This document shows, piece after piece, positions 8,783 to 16,963 of a DNA stretch of 34,052 nt. Made by a program: the position numbers and the translations under genes. Origin of the DNA: a candidate division KSB1 bacterium. Lineage in GTDB: Bacteria > Zhuqueibacterota > Zhuqueibacteria > JANLFK01 > Oleimicrobiaceae. Position 1 is the stretch's first letter, and every line of letters starts with the position of its first letter. Below the pieces are notes generated by a model, which saw nothing but the letters and a program-made list of their open reading frames with translations, was not told where the DNA came from and searched no databases. The stretch is taken from positions 1 through 34,052 of the forward strand of contig JAPDPR010000043.1 in assembly GCA_034506335.1 (NCBI GenBank), in the 5' to 3' direction.

Positions 8783-9682
8783 ATGGGCCAGTTGCAGGAA
8801 GGTGCCACCCGGATGATCGAGGCCACTCGCCGCCACTACGATGCACACCACTTTATCGAGGGAGGAAACGCCCGGGTGAGGTGGTGGAGGACTTTTCTTG
8901 CAGGCTTTCTCAGTGACCAGGAGGTGCGAGGGGCGCTGATCGCCGATGTGGGCTCAAGTGTAGGGGAGATCAGTCGTGGGCTCATCGATCGGGGTGGGCG
9001 CTTGGTGTGCCTGGACATCAGCCTGGAGTCGCTGCGGAGGTGTAGGGAGCTCAATCCTGAGGCAGTTGTCGTGCATGGGAATGCCCTCAACCTCCCTTTC
9101 GCCGATGAGAGCTTTGACCACGTCATCTCCATTGGCGTGCTGCACCACACTCCCGACTGCCGGCTGGGGTTCCGTCAGGTGGTTCGTGTGACCGCGCCCG
9201 GGGGTAGCATCGTGGTCTTTCTCTACAACAAGTGGAACCCGTACTACCTGGCCTACAAAGCCTTTGCCCCGGTGCGTGCTCATATCCCCTTGACGTCAGT
9301 GCCCAATTGGATGGTGCGGCTCATGCAGCCGCTGGTCAAGCTTCACTTCGGGCGAGGCCTCGATGACCAAGAGCTGCGGAATCTGGTGGGGGATGCCTTC
9401 TGGACGCCCCGGGCGACGTTCCATTCGGTGCGTGAGGTCCGTGGCTGGGGTGGAGAAGAGGGCCTGACCTTTGTGGGCTCCAAGCGTTTCTTCATGGGGT
9501 ATGCCCACGTCTATCATTTCCGTAAGCCGGGCCAGGCACTGCCGGCGGGCCGCCGAGAGGTACAATTCCAGTGCCTGACCTGCCAGGCCGCGCCGATGGT
9601 GCAGCACCACGGCGCCATTCGTTGCCCCAAATGCGGGGAGAGCTATCCGATTGAGCAGGGAATCGTGCGAGTGTTGAAGTAG
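8783..9682 (+). CDS. SAM-dependent methyltransferase with C-terminal zinc ribbon
   Basis: A 299-residue protein. The first 200 or so residues are a class I (Rossmann) methyltransferase: the SAM-binding loop reads DVGSSVG at residues 55-61, an acidic LVCLDIS strand follows, then GNALNLPFADESFDHVISIGVLHH, a classic motif of methyltransferase domain 11. The loop has Gly-Ser-Ser where Gly-x-Gly is usual. The C-terminus is a short zinc ribbon with two CxxC pairs, C264/C267 and C281/C284, ending SYPIEQGIVRVLK. This looks like the Trm112-type ribbon often found near small-molecule methyltransferases. It may methylate a sugar or an activated intermediate; alternatively the ribbon could bind a partner. 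It lies between the amidotransferase and the FAD-enzyme genes. Confidence 0.88.
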   Translation: MGQLQEGATRMIEATRRHYDAHHFIEGGNARVRWWRTFLAGFLSDQEVRGALIADVGSSVGEISRGLIDRGGRLVCLDISLESLRRCRELNPEAVVVHGNALNLPFADESFDHVISIGVLHHTPDCRLGFRQVVRVTAPGGSIVVFLYNKWNPYYLAYKAFAPVRAHIPLTSVPNWMVRLMQPLVKLHFGRGLDDQELRNLVGDAFWTPRATFHSVREVRGWGGEEGLTFVGSKRFFMGYAHVYHFRKPGQALPAGRREVQFQCLTCQAAPMVQHHGAIRCPKCGESYPIEQGIVRVLK

Positions 9683-9690
9683 CAAACGGG

Positions 9691-11139
9691 ATGGGATTGG
9701 CAGAGAAAACTGTGGCGATTCTGGGAGCCGGGCCGGCGGGTCTGGGCCTGGCACTGCGGTTGCTCCGGCGCCCCGCCCTGCGCGCCAAAGTGGTGGTCAT
9801 CGAGCAGGCGCAGGAGGTCGGGGGACTGACTGCCAGCTTCGCCCACCAGGGCCTCTTTCTTGACTATGGCAGTCACCGACTTCACCCCGCCACTTCACCT
9901 GAGGTGCTGGCAGACATACGCGCGCTGCTCGGCGAGGATCTACTCGACCGACCCCGCAACGGTCGCATCCTGCTGGGGGGGCGTTTTGTCCGATTTCCCC
10001 TGAGCCCAATCGATTTGCTTCTGCATTTGCCCCTTTCCTTTACCCTCGGATTTGGGCGGGATGCCTTGCTCGCACCGTTGCGGAAGCGACGCAGGGGGCA
10101 TGAGGCGTCTTTTGCCGACGTACTGCTTCGCGGCCTCGGCCCAACGATGTGCAGGTCCTTTTACTTTCCATACGCGCGCAAGTTGTGGGGACTGCAGCCT
10201 GAGGAAATTGATGCGGTCCAGGCGCAGCGCCGGGTTGCGGCCAGCGATACAGCAAAGCTGCTCAAGAAGGCACTGAGCTTGCTGCCCGGGTTCCGACGGC
10301 CTGGCGCAGGGCGATTCTTCTATCCACGGCGGGGTTTCGGGCAAATCGGCGCCGCCATGGCCGAGGAGATTAGACAACGGGGGGGTACCATCATGCTCAA
10401 CGCCCGCGTCGTGGCCCTCAACTTAGCGTCCGACGGGACGAAGAAGGTTGCTCTTGTGGATGCCCAGAGCCCCAGCCACCTGTTGCCCCCGGTAAAGGCC
10501 GATTTTGTGTTCTCCACGATGCCGGTGACTACCCTGGTGGACTCGCTCCGTCCCGAGGCGCCTGCGGAAGTGAGGCAGGCGGCGCAGAGGCTCCGCTATC
10601 GTGGGATGGTTTTCCTCTACTTAGTGCTGCGCGGAGAGCACTTTTCGCCCTATGACGCGCACTACCTGCCCGGCGAAGAGGTGATCGCCTCGCGTCTGTC
10701 CGAGCCGAAGAACTACAGTGGTAGCGAGGAGCCGCGCGACATAACCGGTTTGTGCGCCGAAATCCCCTGTACGCCTGGGGACCGCACGTGGCAGGTGCCG
10801 GAACAGGAACTCACCAGTCGCGTGCTGCTTGAGCTCGAACGTGCGGGATTGCCGGTAAGGGCTCCCATTGTCACAACTTTTTCCCGACGAGCGACGCATG
10901 CCTACCCGGTCTATGAGGTGGGGTTTCAGCGGCACCTGGCCGTTGTCGAGGAGTACTTGGCCACGTTGCCCGACATAGTCTCACTTGGCCGTCAGGGCCT
11001 TTTCGCGCACGACAACACCCACCACACGCTGGAGATGGCCTACCGGGCCTCAGATTGCTTAAACGATGAACTGAGCTGGGACGCGCAGGCCTGGCAGTGC
11101 CATCGGCGGGCTTTTGCGCAGCACGTGGTGGAAGACTGA
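9691..11139 (+). CDS. FAD-dependent oxidoreductase, protoporphyrinogen-oxidase/UGM-like
   Basis: A 482-residue flavoprotein. The N-terminal dinucleotide fold has GAGPAGLG at residues 12-19, VVVIEQAQEVGGLTASF completing the amine-oxidase-type FAD site, and DYGSHRLHP following. The C-terminus reads SLGRQGLFAHDNTHHTLEMAY, the second FAD contact, resembling that of UDP-galactopyranose mutase and protoporphyrinogen oxidase. In polysaccharide loci, members of this superfamily act as mutases or oxidoreductases on nucleotide sugars; haem synthesis is unlikely given the neighbours. The gene follows the methyltransferase by eight bases with a weak ribosome site. Whether it forms a furanose sugar or oxidises/desaturates a substrate cannot be told from motifs. 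Confidence 0.8.
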   Translation: MGLAEKTVAILGAGPAGLGLALRLLRRPALRAKVVVIEQAQEVGGLTASFAHQGLFLDYGSHRLHPATSPEVLADIRALLGEDLLDRPRNGRILLGGRFVRFPLSPIDLLLHLPLSFTLGFGRDALLAPLRKRRRGHEASFADVLLRGLGPTMCRSFYFPYARKLWGLQPEEIDAVQAQRRVAASDTAKLLKKALSLLPGFRRPGAGRFFYPRRGFGQIGAAMAEEIRQRGGTIMLNARVVALNLASDGTKKVALVDAQSPSHLLPPVKADFVFSTMPVTTLVDSLRPEAPAEVRQAAQRLRYRGMVFLYLVLRGEHFSPYDAHYLPGEEVIASRLSEPKNYSGSEEPRDITGLCAEIPCTPGDRTWQVPEQELTSRVLLELERAGLPVRAPIVTTFSRRATHAYPVYEVGFQRHLAVVEEYLATLPDIVSLGRQGLFAHDNTHHTLEMAYRASDCLNDELSWDAQAWQCHRRAFAQHVVED

Positions 11140-11183
11140 AGGCAGGTGGCCGAGCACTGGGTCCAAGTCTGTCGAGTTTCCCT

Positions 11184-12686
11184 ATGCATAATGAAAGCCT
11201 AACGCGTTTCGCCAGGATGGCCGCATTGGTGCTTGGCCTCGGGCTAGTCACCTTGCGGTTTGTGCGCCTCGAGGCCGACCCGGACACCTCACTGTCGATG
11301 TCGCGGGTGTTTTACACGGATGAGGGGTACAATTCGTGTAACGCCTTGAACAAGAGCATCACCGGACATTGGCTCTGTGACCGGAACAATCACATCCTAC
11401 TCATGCCTGTTATGCCGGTGGTGCAACACGTTTTCTTCAAACTCCTGGGTCTCTCGCTTGCCTCGGCGCGTTTGCCTGCGGCGATACTTTCTGTGGGGGC
11501 CATGGCGTTGATGTTGCTCATGGTCAGGAGGCGCATGCGTGAGGGACGGCGCTCCGCGCAGGAAGAGGGGGTCACGCTTGTACTAGCTCTGTTCCTGTTG
11601 GGGACGAACTACTACTTCTTCGTCTACGGACGGTTGGCACTACTGGACTTGCCAATGACCGCATTTGGGCTGGCAAGTCTGCTTGTCTTCCACCGCGCGC
11701 TTGCCGTTCCCCAGGGGAAACGGGCGTGGTGGCACGTGGCGGCCGCAGGGATGCTCCTCGGGGTGGCGTTCCTCGCCAAGCCGAGCGCTGCCCTGTACGG
11801 TACGGCGCTCCTGGTCCTGGGGCTCATTCAGGCAATAGTCGAGCCGCGCGCCTGGCGCCAGTGGACCACCAAAGTGTTCGGTGCGCTGCTTGTGGCTGCC
11901 GTGGTGGTTGGGGTGGTGCGTTGCGGGCTGTGGCTCGTGGCGGCCGGTTACCGAGATCTCACACCTACCCACTTGATTAGTGACCGGATAACGGTCCACC
12001 TGCGCACCATCCTCCGTAACTACGTCAAGTTCTTCAACAATCCGGTGGTGCGGAGGAACTGGGAGCTTCTCCTGCTAGCCTACTTCAACGTAGTGCTGAT
12101 CGCCTTCTACGCGGCTCGCAATGGCGTGTTCCGTCTCGCCGACCGGGTCATGATCTCCTATCTCATTGCCTGCTACGTCTTTCTGGGCTTTTTTGTGCAC
12201 CAGCTGCCGCGCTACTTCGTGGTGTTGGTGATTCCGGTCACCTATCTGGTCGCGACTTTGCCCGTGAACGTGGGTCTTGTATTCGGTCCTCGGAGGGGCG
12301 CAAAGATGCGAGTGGCCGCCGTGATGCTCATACTCATGGCCAATTGGTGGAACGTTGTGCGCCTGGTCAATTATCACCGCGAGCCCGCTTATTCCCTGCG
12401 TATGGTGGCGCAGCAGGTCAAAGAGAGGGTGATGGCAAACGGCGTCTCTCACGGCGGAGACGCAATACTGTGCGGCGACGTGGCCGCGACTCTTGCCTTA
12501 GCAAATGGCATGCGATTTTCTTTCGACGTCCATCATGGTGTACAGGGTCAATATCTTCTCGCCCAAGGCGAGGCGGCCCTGCCTGGGTACAAGCTAACGC
12601 CCATAGGCACTTTTGACCTGCTTGGCAATTACTACTGCTACGACTATGGTAGCAGACGAATGCATCTCTATCGGGTTCAGGAATGA
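11184..12686 (+). CDS. GT-C family membrane glycosyltransferase
   Basis: A polytopic membrane protein of about 500 residues. After one N-terminal helix, the first outer loop contains YTDEGYNSCNALNKS, with the Asp-Glu pair typical of GT39/PMT-2-like enzymes, then NNHILLMPVMPVVQ. Several more hydrophobic helices follow and a short soluble tail ends in YRVQE. It probably transfers a sugar from a polyprenyl-phosphate donor outside the cytoplasmic membrane. The start is uncertain: the frame stays open upstream to a GTG at 11097 inside the FAD gene, but hydrophobicity begins shortly after the ATG at 11184. A later ATG at 11217 is also possible, and none has a strong ribosome site. The next gene overlaps its stop as ATGA. 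Confidence 0.8.
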   Translation: MHNESLTRFARMAALVLGLGLVTLRFVRLEADPDTSLSMSRVFYTDEGYNSCNALNKSITGHWLCDRNNHILLMPVMPVVQHVFFKLLGLSLASARLPAAILSVGAMALMLLMVRRRMREGRRSAQEEGVTLVLALFLLGTNYYFFVYGRLALLDLPMTAFGLASLLVFHRALAVPQGKRAWWHVAAAGMLLGVAFLAKPSAALYGTALLVLGLIQAIVEPRAWRQWTTKVFGALLVAAVVVGVVRCGLWLVAAGYRDLTPTHLISDRITVHLRTILRNYVKFFNNPVVRRNWELLLLAYFNVVLIAFYAARNGVFRLADRVMISYLIACYVFLGFFVHQLPRYFVVLVIPVTYLVATLPVNVGLVFGPRRGAKMRVAAVMLILMANWWNVVRLVNYHREPAYSLRMVAQQVKERVMANGVSHGGDAILCGDVAATLALANGMRFSFDVHHGVQGQYLLAQGEAALPGYKLTPIGTFDLLGNYYCYDYGSRRMHLYRVQE

Positions 12687-14644
12687 AGATTCGCCTCGAG
12701 TCGCAATGGGAAGCCGAGACGAGCCCGAAGAGCGCCAATGCGCTGACCTCAGGTGCGGCGCAAGGTGGGCGCACGTGGAATGCAGTGTCGCCGACTTTAC
12801 TTTTGGCGGCCGTGCTGTTGTTAGCCACGCTCCTGCGCTTCGGGGTGTCTTCTTTTCGCTGGGTGGGCCCGGATGAGGGCTCCTACCTTATGGATGCCCG
12901 CCTCATCCTTCAAGGCAAGGTCCCTATCATCGATTTTGCGGCTCGCCAACCTCTCTTCCTTTGGCTGCTCGCCGCCCTTTTCAAAGTGTTCGGTGCCTCT
13001 CTGGTAGTGGCCAGGCTATTCCTCGGGGTGTGCAGCGTGCTCTCAGGACTGCTCCTTTATGGTCTCGGGAAGAAAGTGGTCGGTGCGAAGGTCGCACTGG
13101 TGGGGGTGGCTGTTGCAGCACTTTTTCCTTTCAATGTGGTCTGGTCCGTATCGGTCATCACCGAGACGCCCGCTGTGCTGTTCGCGACCCTCAGCATCTG
13201 GGTGGCATTGTGCGCGCTGGAGAGGAACAGTCCGTGGCTCGGACTAGGGGCAGGACTTGCTGCGGGGGCTGCCTATTTCACCCGCGAGACGGCAGTGTGG
13301 GTCATGGTAGTCGTCGTGCTCTATGCACTCGTGGTCTGGCGCGGCTCCAGCAAGACAAAACTGAAAGTGTTCGCCGGACTCTTGGGTGGCTATCTCGCGG
13401 CTTGCGGGGCGGTATGGCTCTACTACGGCCATTACCTCACCGTGCGCGACCTCTTCTTCTCGCGTTTGAATCCGCTCGACGTAGTTTTGTCGCAGGTGGT
13501 CCGAGGGCCCTATTCCATGACGCCGACAACTTCGGCAGCCATCGGTGCGGTCCAGGCTCTCGACGATATCGAGACTTACGCCCATGAGATCTTTGCATTC
13601 GGACTTTTTGGGTTGGCGGGAATCGGCGGCACGGCTATCGTGACGATGCGCGAACGCAGAGCAAATCCGCGGCCGGCCGGGATCGGGCTTCTCTTCCTCT
13701 GGGTGGGCGTAGTAGCCGCCATGTACGGGGTCCGGTTTGTGCTGGTGGAAAGGGTCTTGTTTGCGCGCTATCTCTTAGAAGTGCTCCCCCCTCTGGCACT
13801 CCTTTTCGCGTTTTCTCTGGCTCGTGTTCTGAATGGGGAGCACGACAAGAGGCTCCTCACCTTGGCGGTCGGATTGACACTGGGAATCTACTTCATCCAG
13901 CATGCGGCGTGGCAAAAGTTTCCGGGGGCCGGATTTTACTTCGTCGCAGGAACGGCGCTCGCTGCTCTTCTGAGGCTAAGGTGGGAAAGAGGAAGCTGGA
14001 CCCTGGGGCTGCTCGGCTTCCTGATGGCAGCGGTGATGGTGCTGACAACGTCACGCATCAACGCGCGGGTGCCCTTCGGTATGCAGGGCTTAGCACGCAC
14101 GAGCCTTGCCGTCCTCCTCTGGTTGACCCTGATTTTTGCCATTGCTCGACGGCAAACCGCTGAAGCGAGGAGGGGCTGGCGCAACCTGGCAGCGACGACG
14201 CTCGTGCTCTTCTCTTTCATCTACTCGCTGGGGAAACAGGCACAGAAGGTCGGACCGAGCTACGAAGGAATCTGGACGCCGCGCACGGTGAGGACCGTCA
14301 CTAAGGTGCTGCAGTCCCACTCCCGCCCTGGGGATGTGGTGTTGTCGGGCGGGCAGATTTGGGCATTTGCAGCCGGATTGGACTGCTTTCTGAACATCAC
14401 TCACACCCTCGGTCTCCTCTACGTTCCGGAATCCACAATGCAGCGCGCCTTTTCGGAGCGGCCGCCGGAATTCATCGTCATGGACGGCTACACCGAAAAG
14501 CGCACTCTTCCGCATGCCTCCCTGCTTGCCGGTAAGATGACAGCGCTGTATGAGAAGGTGGCAATCGTACAGGGCTCGCAGTATCCGGTGAGCATCTTCC
14601 GGCTGCGCGCCGAGGGCCCGGGCGCAGCGCAGGAACACAGGTAA
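12683..14644 (+). CDS. GT39-like GT-C membrane glycosyltransferase
   Basis: A 653-residue integral membrane protein, in the size range of PMT/ArnT-like transferases. A roughly 30-residue cytoplasmic lead is followed by a helix (TLLLAAVLLLATLLRFGV). The first outer loop carries WVGPDEGSYLMDARLILQG, the clearest catalytic Asp-Glu signature of the family in this window, then ARQPLFLWLLAALFKVFG. About a dozen hydrophobic segments follow, with a soluble C-terminal domain (SHSRPGDVVLSGG and PEFIVMDGY). It is likely a lipid-phosphate-sugar-dependent transferase acting on the outer membrane face. It is tandem with and translationally coupled to the preceding GT-C gene through an ATGA overlap, so the two may act on the same glycan. 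Donor unknown. Confidence 0.85.
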   Translation: MKIRLESQWEAETSPKSANALTSGAAQGGRTWNAVSPTLLLAAVLLLATLLRFGVSSFRWVGPDEGSYLMDARLILQGKVPIIDFAARQPLFLWLLAALFKVFGASLVVARLFLGVCSVLSGLLLYGLGKKVVGAKVALVGVAVAALFPFNVVWSVSVITETPAVLFATLSIWVALCALERNSPWLGLGAGLAAGAAYFTRETAVWVMVVVVLYALVVWRGSSKTKLKVFAGLLGGYLAACGAVWLYYGHYLTVRDLFFSRLNPLDVVLSQVVRGPYSMTPTTSAAIGAVQALDDIETYAHEIFAFGLFGLAGIGGTAIVTMRERRANPRPAGIGLLFLWVGVVAAMYGVRFVLVERVLFARYLLEVLPPLALLFAFSLARVLNGEHDKRLLTLAVGLTLGIYFIQHAAWQKFPGAGFYFVAGTALAALLRLRWERGSWTLGLLGFLMAAVMVLTTSRINARVPFGMQGLARTSLAVLLWLTLIFAIARRQTAEARRGWRNLAATTLVLFSFIYSLGKQAQKVGPSYEGIWTPRTVRTVTKVLQSHSRPGDVVLSGGQIWAFAAGLDCFLNITHTLGLLYVPESTMQRAFSERPPEFIVMDGYTEKRTLPHASLLAGKMTALYEKVAIVQGSQYPVSIFRLRAEGPGAAQEHR

Positions 14645-14678
14645 AAGCCTCGCACCAATCGATAATACCATAGGGCGC

Positions 14679-15824
14679 ATGAAGATCGCGATCATGGGCA
14701 TACGCGGGATACCGGCCAACTACGGCGGGTTCGAGACCTTCGCCGAGGAGATGGCCCCGCGTCTTGTCAAGATGGGCCACGAAGTTACCGTTTTCGGGCG
14801 CACGAACAATGTGGACTATCCGCATCCTTTCTACAAAGGTGTGCGGCTGCGGATACTGCCGACGATCAGCCACAAATACCTGGACACGGTCTTCCACACG
14901 CTGGTCTGCGTGCTGGCGAGCTTTTTCACTTCCTATGACGTGGTGCTCATCTGCAACAGTGTGAACAGCGTGTTTTCGTTTATCCCGCGACTGACCGGGA
15001 AGAAGGTGGTGGTGAATGTGGACGGATTGGAATGGAAGCGCAAGAAGTGGAACTGGCTGGGAAAGGCGATGTACCGTGTGTCAGAGGTGCTGGCGACGGT
15101 GCTCCCCACCGCGATTGTGACAGACGCCCGCAGCATCCAGCGATACTACCTGCAGCGCTTTGGCAAAGTGTCCACCTTCATCCCCTACGGCGTGCCGGAA
15201 GAACGAGTGCTGACCAGGGAGGCCCTTGACAAGTTCGGCCTGGAACCTCGCCGTTACGTCTTGTACGTGAGCAGGCTGGAGCCGGAGAACAATGCCCACC
15301 TCGTGGTGGAGGCCTTTGAACGCGTGCGCACCACTCTGAAACTGGTGATTGTGGGCGATGCGCCTTACAGCCAGGACTACATCCGCAGGCTGCGTGCGAC
15401 GCGCGACCCCCGCATCGTTTTCACCGGCTACGTCTTCGGCCAGGGATATCGGGAGCTGCAGTCGCATGCCTACCTCTACGTGCAGGCCACAGAGGTGGGT
15501 GGGACGCACCCTGCCCTGCTGGAAGGGATGGGGTACGGGAACTGCGTGGTGGCCTTGGATGTGCCGGAACATCGTGAGGTGCTAGGCGAGGCTGGCATCT
15601 TCTTCGCCCCTCGGCCGTCTGAAGACCTGGTGGGAAAGCTTCAATACCTTGTCGACCACCCAAAGGTGGTGGAGCAGTACCGTCAGAAGGTGCGCCAGCG
15701 GGCGCGCGCCTGCTACAGCTGGGATGCCGTGACCAGGCGCTATGAGCGGCTCTTCATGGCGCTGGTCAACGGCAATGCCGCAGCTCGCCAACGCTTGGTA
15801 GCCGAGTCGGTACCGGAGGCATAA
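14679..15824 (+). CDS. GT4 glycosyltransferase with DUF1972 N-domain (rhamnosyltransferase-like)
   Basis: A 381-residue GT-B enzyme. The N-terminus, KIAIMGIRGIPANYGGFETF, is the hallmark of the DUF1972 domain found in WchF/WcaF-type and other rhamnosyl- or glycosyltransferases. VVNVDGLEWKRKKWN and IVTDARSIQRYY follow. The C-terminal half has YVSRLEPENN and a donor-binding segment with E272 and E282 around GGTHPALLEGMGYG. Family knowledge suggests a beta-1,4-rhamnosyl or similar linkage onto an early lipid-linked oligosaccharide, but the specificity is inference. The gene starts 34 bases after the previous stop, one of the longer gaps in this run. It precedes a DPM1-like GT2. Confidence 0.88.
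   Translation: MKIAIMGIRGIPANYGGFETFAEEMAPRLVKMGHEVTVFGRTNNVDYPHPFYKGVRLRILPTISHKYLDTVFHTLVCVLASFFTSYDVVLICNSVNSVFSFIPRLTGKKVVVNVDGLEWKRKKWNWLGKAMYRVSEVLATVLPTAIVTDARSIQRYYLQRFGKVSTFIPYGVPEERVLTREALDKFGLEPRRYVLYVSRLEPENNAHLVVEAFERVRTTLKLVIVGDAPYSQDYIRRLRATRDPRIVFTGYVFGQGYRELQSHAYLYVQATEVGGTHPALLEGMGYGNCVVALDVPEHREVLGEAGIFFAPRPSEDLVGKLQYLVDHPKVVEQYRQKVRQRARACYSWDAVTRRYERLFMALVNGNAAARQRLVAESVPEA
15815..15819 (+). promoter_or_regulatory. Shine-Dalgarno site supporting a GTG start
   Basis: GGAGG ends eight bases before the GTG at 15828, supporting GTG initiation of the downstream GT2 gene. The site lies inside the 3' end of the preceding GT4 gene, so the two are probably translated together. Confidence 0.55.
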
Positions 15825-15827
15825 GCA

Positions 15828-16562
15828 GTGGATGTGCGCGCGGAACAGCCGCGTATCTTGGCGATCGTGCCCGCGTTGAATGAAGAACGCAATGTAGGGC
15901 GCGTGGTCGCGCAATTGCGCGCCCACCCCAGGCGGATCGACGTGCTGGTCGTCGACGATGGTTCTACAGACGCGACCGCCGAGGTCGCGCGGAGCCAAGG
16001 CGCGCGAGTCATCAGTCTGCCGTTCAACCTGGGCATTGGTGGTGCAGTGCAGACCGGTTTCAAGTACGCGGCGCAACACGGTTATGACGTGGCCATCCAG
16101 GTGGACGGCGATGGGCAACACGACGTTAACGAAATCGATAAGCTTCTGGGGCCGCTCCTCGCAGGTGAGGCAGATGTGGTCATCGGCTCGCGTTACGTGG
16201 GGCACGCCACCTATCAGGCGCCGGTCATGAGGCGCATCGGCATGCTCATCTTTGCCCTGGTCAATTCGCTTATTATTCGCCAGAGGGTGGCGGACAACAC
16301 TTCCGGTTTCAGAGCCTTCAATCGGCGCGCGATTGCCTTCTTGGCCCGCGATTACCCCGCAGACTACCCGGAGCCGGAGGCGGTCGTGCTGCTCGGACGA
16401 TCTGGATTTCGCCTCACCGAGGTGCCGGTCAACATGAACCAGCGGTTGCACGGGCGCTCGTCCATCGGCTCGTTCCAAGCCGTCTACTTCATGATCAAGG
16501 TGCTGCTGGCGGTGCTGGTGGATGTGTTTCGCTATTCACCGAAGAGGGGAGAAGTGCGATGA
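15828..16562 (+). CDS. GT2 polyprenyl-phosphate glycosyltransferase, DPM1-like
   Basis: A 244-residue family-2 glycosyltransferase consisting almost entirely of the GT-A domain. Motifs are ILAIVPALNEE, VLVVDDGSTDATAEVA, FNLGIGGAVQTGFKYA, the metal site IQVDGDGQHD, and ADNTSGFRAFNRRAI, which marks the dolichol-phosphate-mannose-synthase-like subgroup. It lacks the pair of C-terminal helices seen in the GT2 at 5750-6754, but one amphipathic or hydrophobic stretch (YFMIKVLLAVLVDVF) is near the C-terminus. The probable product is a monosaccharide polyprenyl phosphate donor. The next gene encodes a DUF2304 membrane protein and overlaps it as ATGA, a pairing known from many surface-glycan loci, where the small protein may supply the membrane anchor. 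Confidence 0.88.
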   Translation: MDVRAEQPRILAIVPALNEERNVGRVVAQLRAHPRRIDVLVVDDGSTDATAEVARSQGARVISLPFNLGIGGAVQTGFKYAAQHGYDVAIQVDGDGQHDVNEIDKLLGPLLAGEADVVIGSRYVGHATYQAPVMRRIGMLIFALVNSLIIRQRVADNTSGFRAFNRRAIAFLARDYPADYPEPEAVVLLGRSGFRLTEVPVNMNQRLHGRSSIGSFQAVYFMIKVLLAVLVDVFRYSPKRGEVR

Positions 16563-16963
16563 ATATGCGCATTCAAATAATCGCCATCGCCGGAAGCCTG
16601 CTCATTGCAGGCTTCATCTTCGAGTTGATCAGAAAGCGCAAGTTACTGGAGCGGTATTCTTTGCTCTGGTTTGGCTCAGCGTTGGTCATGATAGTGCTGT
16701 CCATATGGCGAGGACTCCTTGACAAGGCGGCTGCTCTGATGGGCGTGTACTATGCCCCTTCGGCCTTGTTCATTGTGGCGCTGGGCTGCGGAGTGGTGTT
16801 GTTCGTGCACTTTACCATTGTGATTTCCGGCCTCACTGAGCAGAACAAGCTCTTGGCCCAGGAAGTGGGTCTGATGCGGGAGGAGCTGCAATGGATTCGG
16901 CAGCGGCTGGCTCAGGGTGGCGAAAAGATCAAGGGCATGGATGCGGGCGAGAAGCGTGTATAG
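16559..16963 (+). CDS. DUF2304 small membrane protein
   Basis: A 134-residue protein with three predicted membrane helices (about residues 6-22, 35-50 and 66-90) and a charged, probably coiled-coil tail (EQNKLLAQEVGLMREELQWI). Between helices 1 and 2 sits IRKRKLLERYSLLWF, characteristic of DUF2304. Function is unproven. Its regular position directly after DPM1-like GT2 genes suggests it anchors or helps that enzyme, or takes part in moving the lipid-linked sugar. Here the ATG overlaps the GT2 stop, and its own 3' end is overlapped by the following GT-C gene. That arrangement links donor synthesis, anchor and transferase in one translational unit. Confidence 0.85.
   Translation: MNMRIQIIAIAGSLLIAGFIFELIRKRKLLERYSLLWFGSALVMIVLSIWRGLLDKAAALMGVYYAPSALFIVALGCGVVLFVHFTIVISGLTEQNKLLAQEVGLMREELQWIRQRLAQGGEKIKGMDAGEKRV

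Noticed and set aside
12961..13587. 208-codon plus-strand frame inside a GT-C gene
   Set aside because: It is out of frame with an intact GT39-like protein and is Arg/Gly/Cys-rich without a fold signature.
14645..14678. AT-richer 34-base gap with GATAAT at 14661, possible internal promoter
   Set aside because: No TTGACA-like -35 element at suitable spacing, and a single -10-like hexamer is weak evidence.
15582..16478. 298-codon open frame on the minus strand
   Set aside because: It overlaps two intact glycosyltransferase genes and no domain is recognisable.
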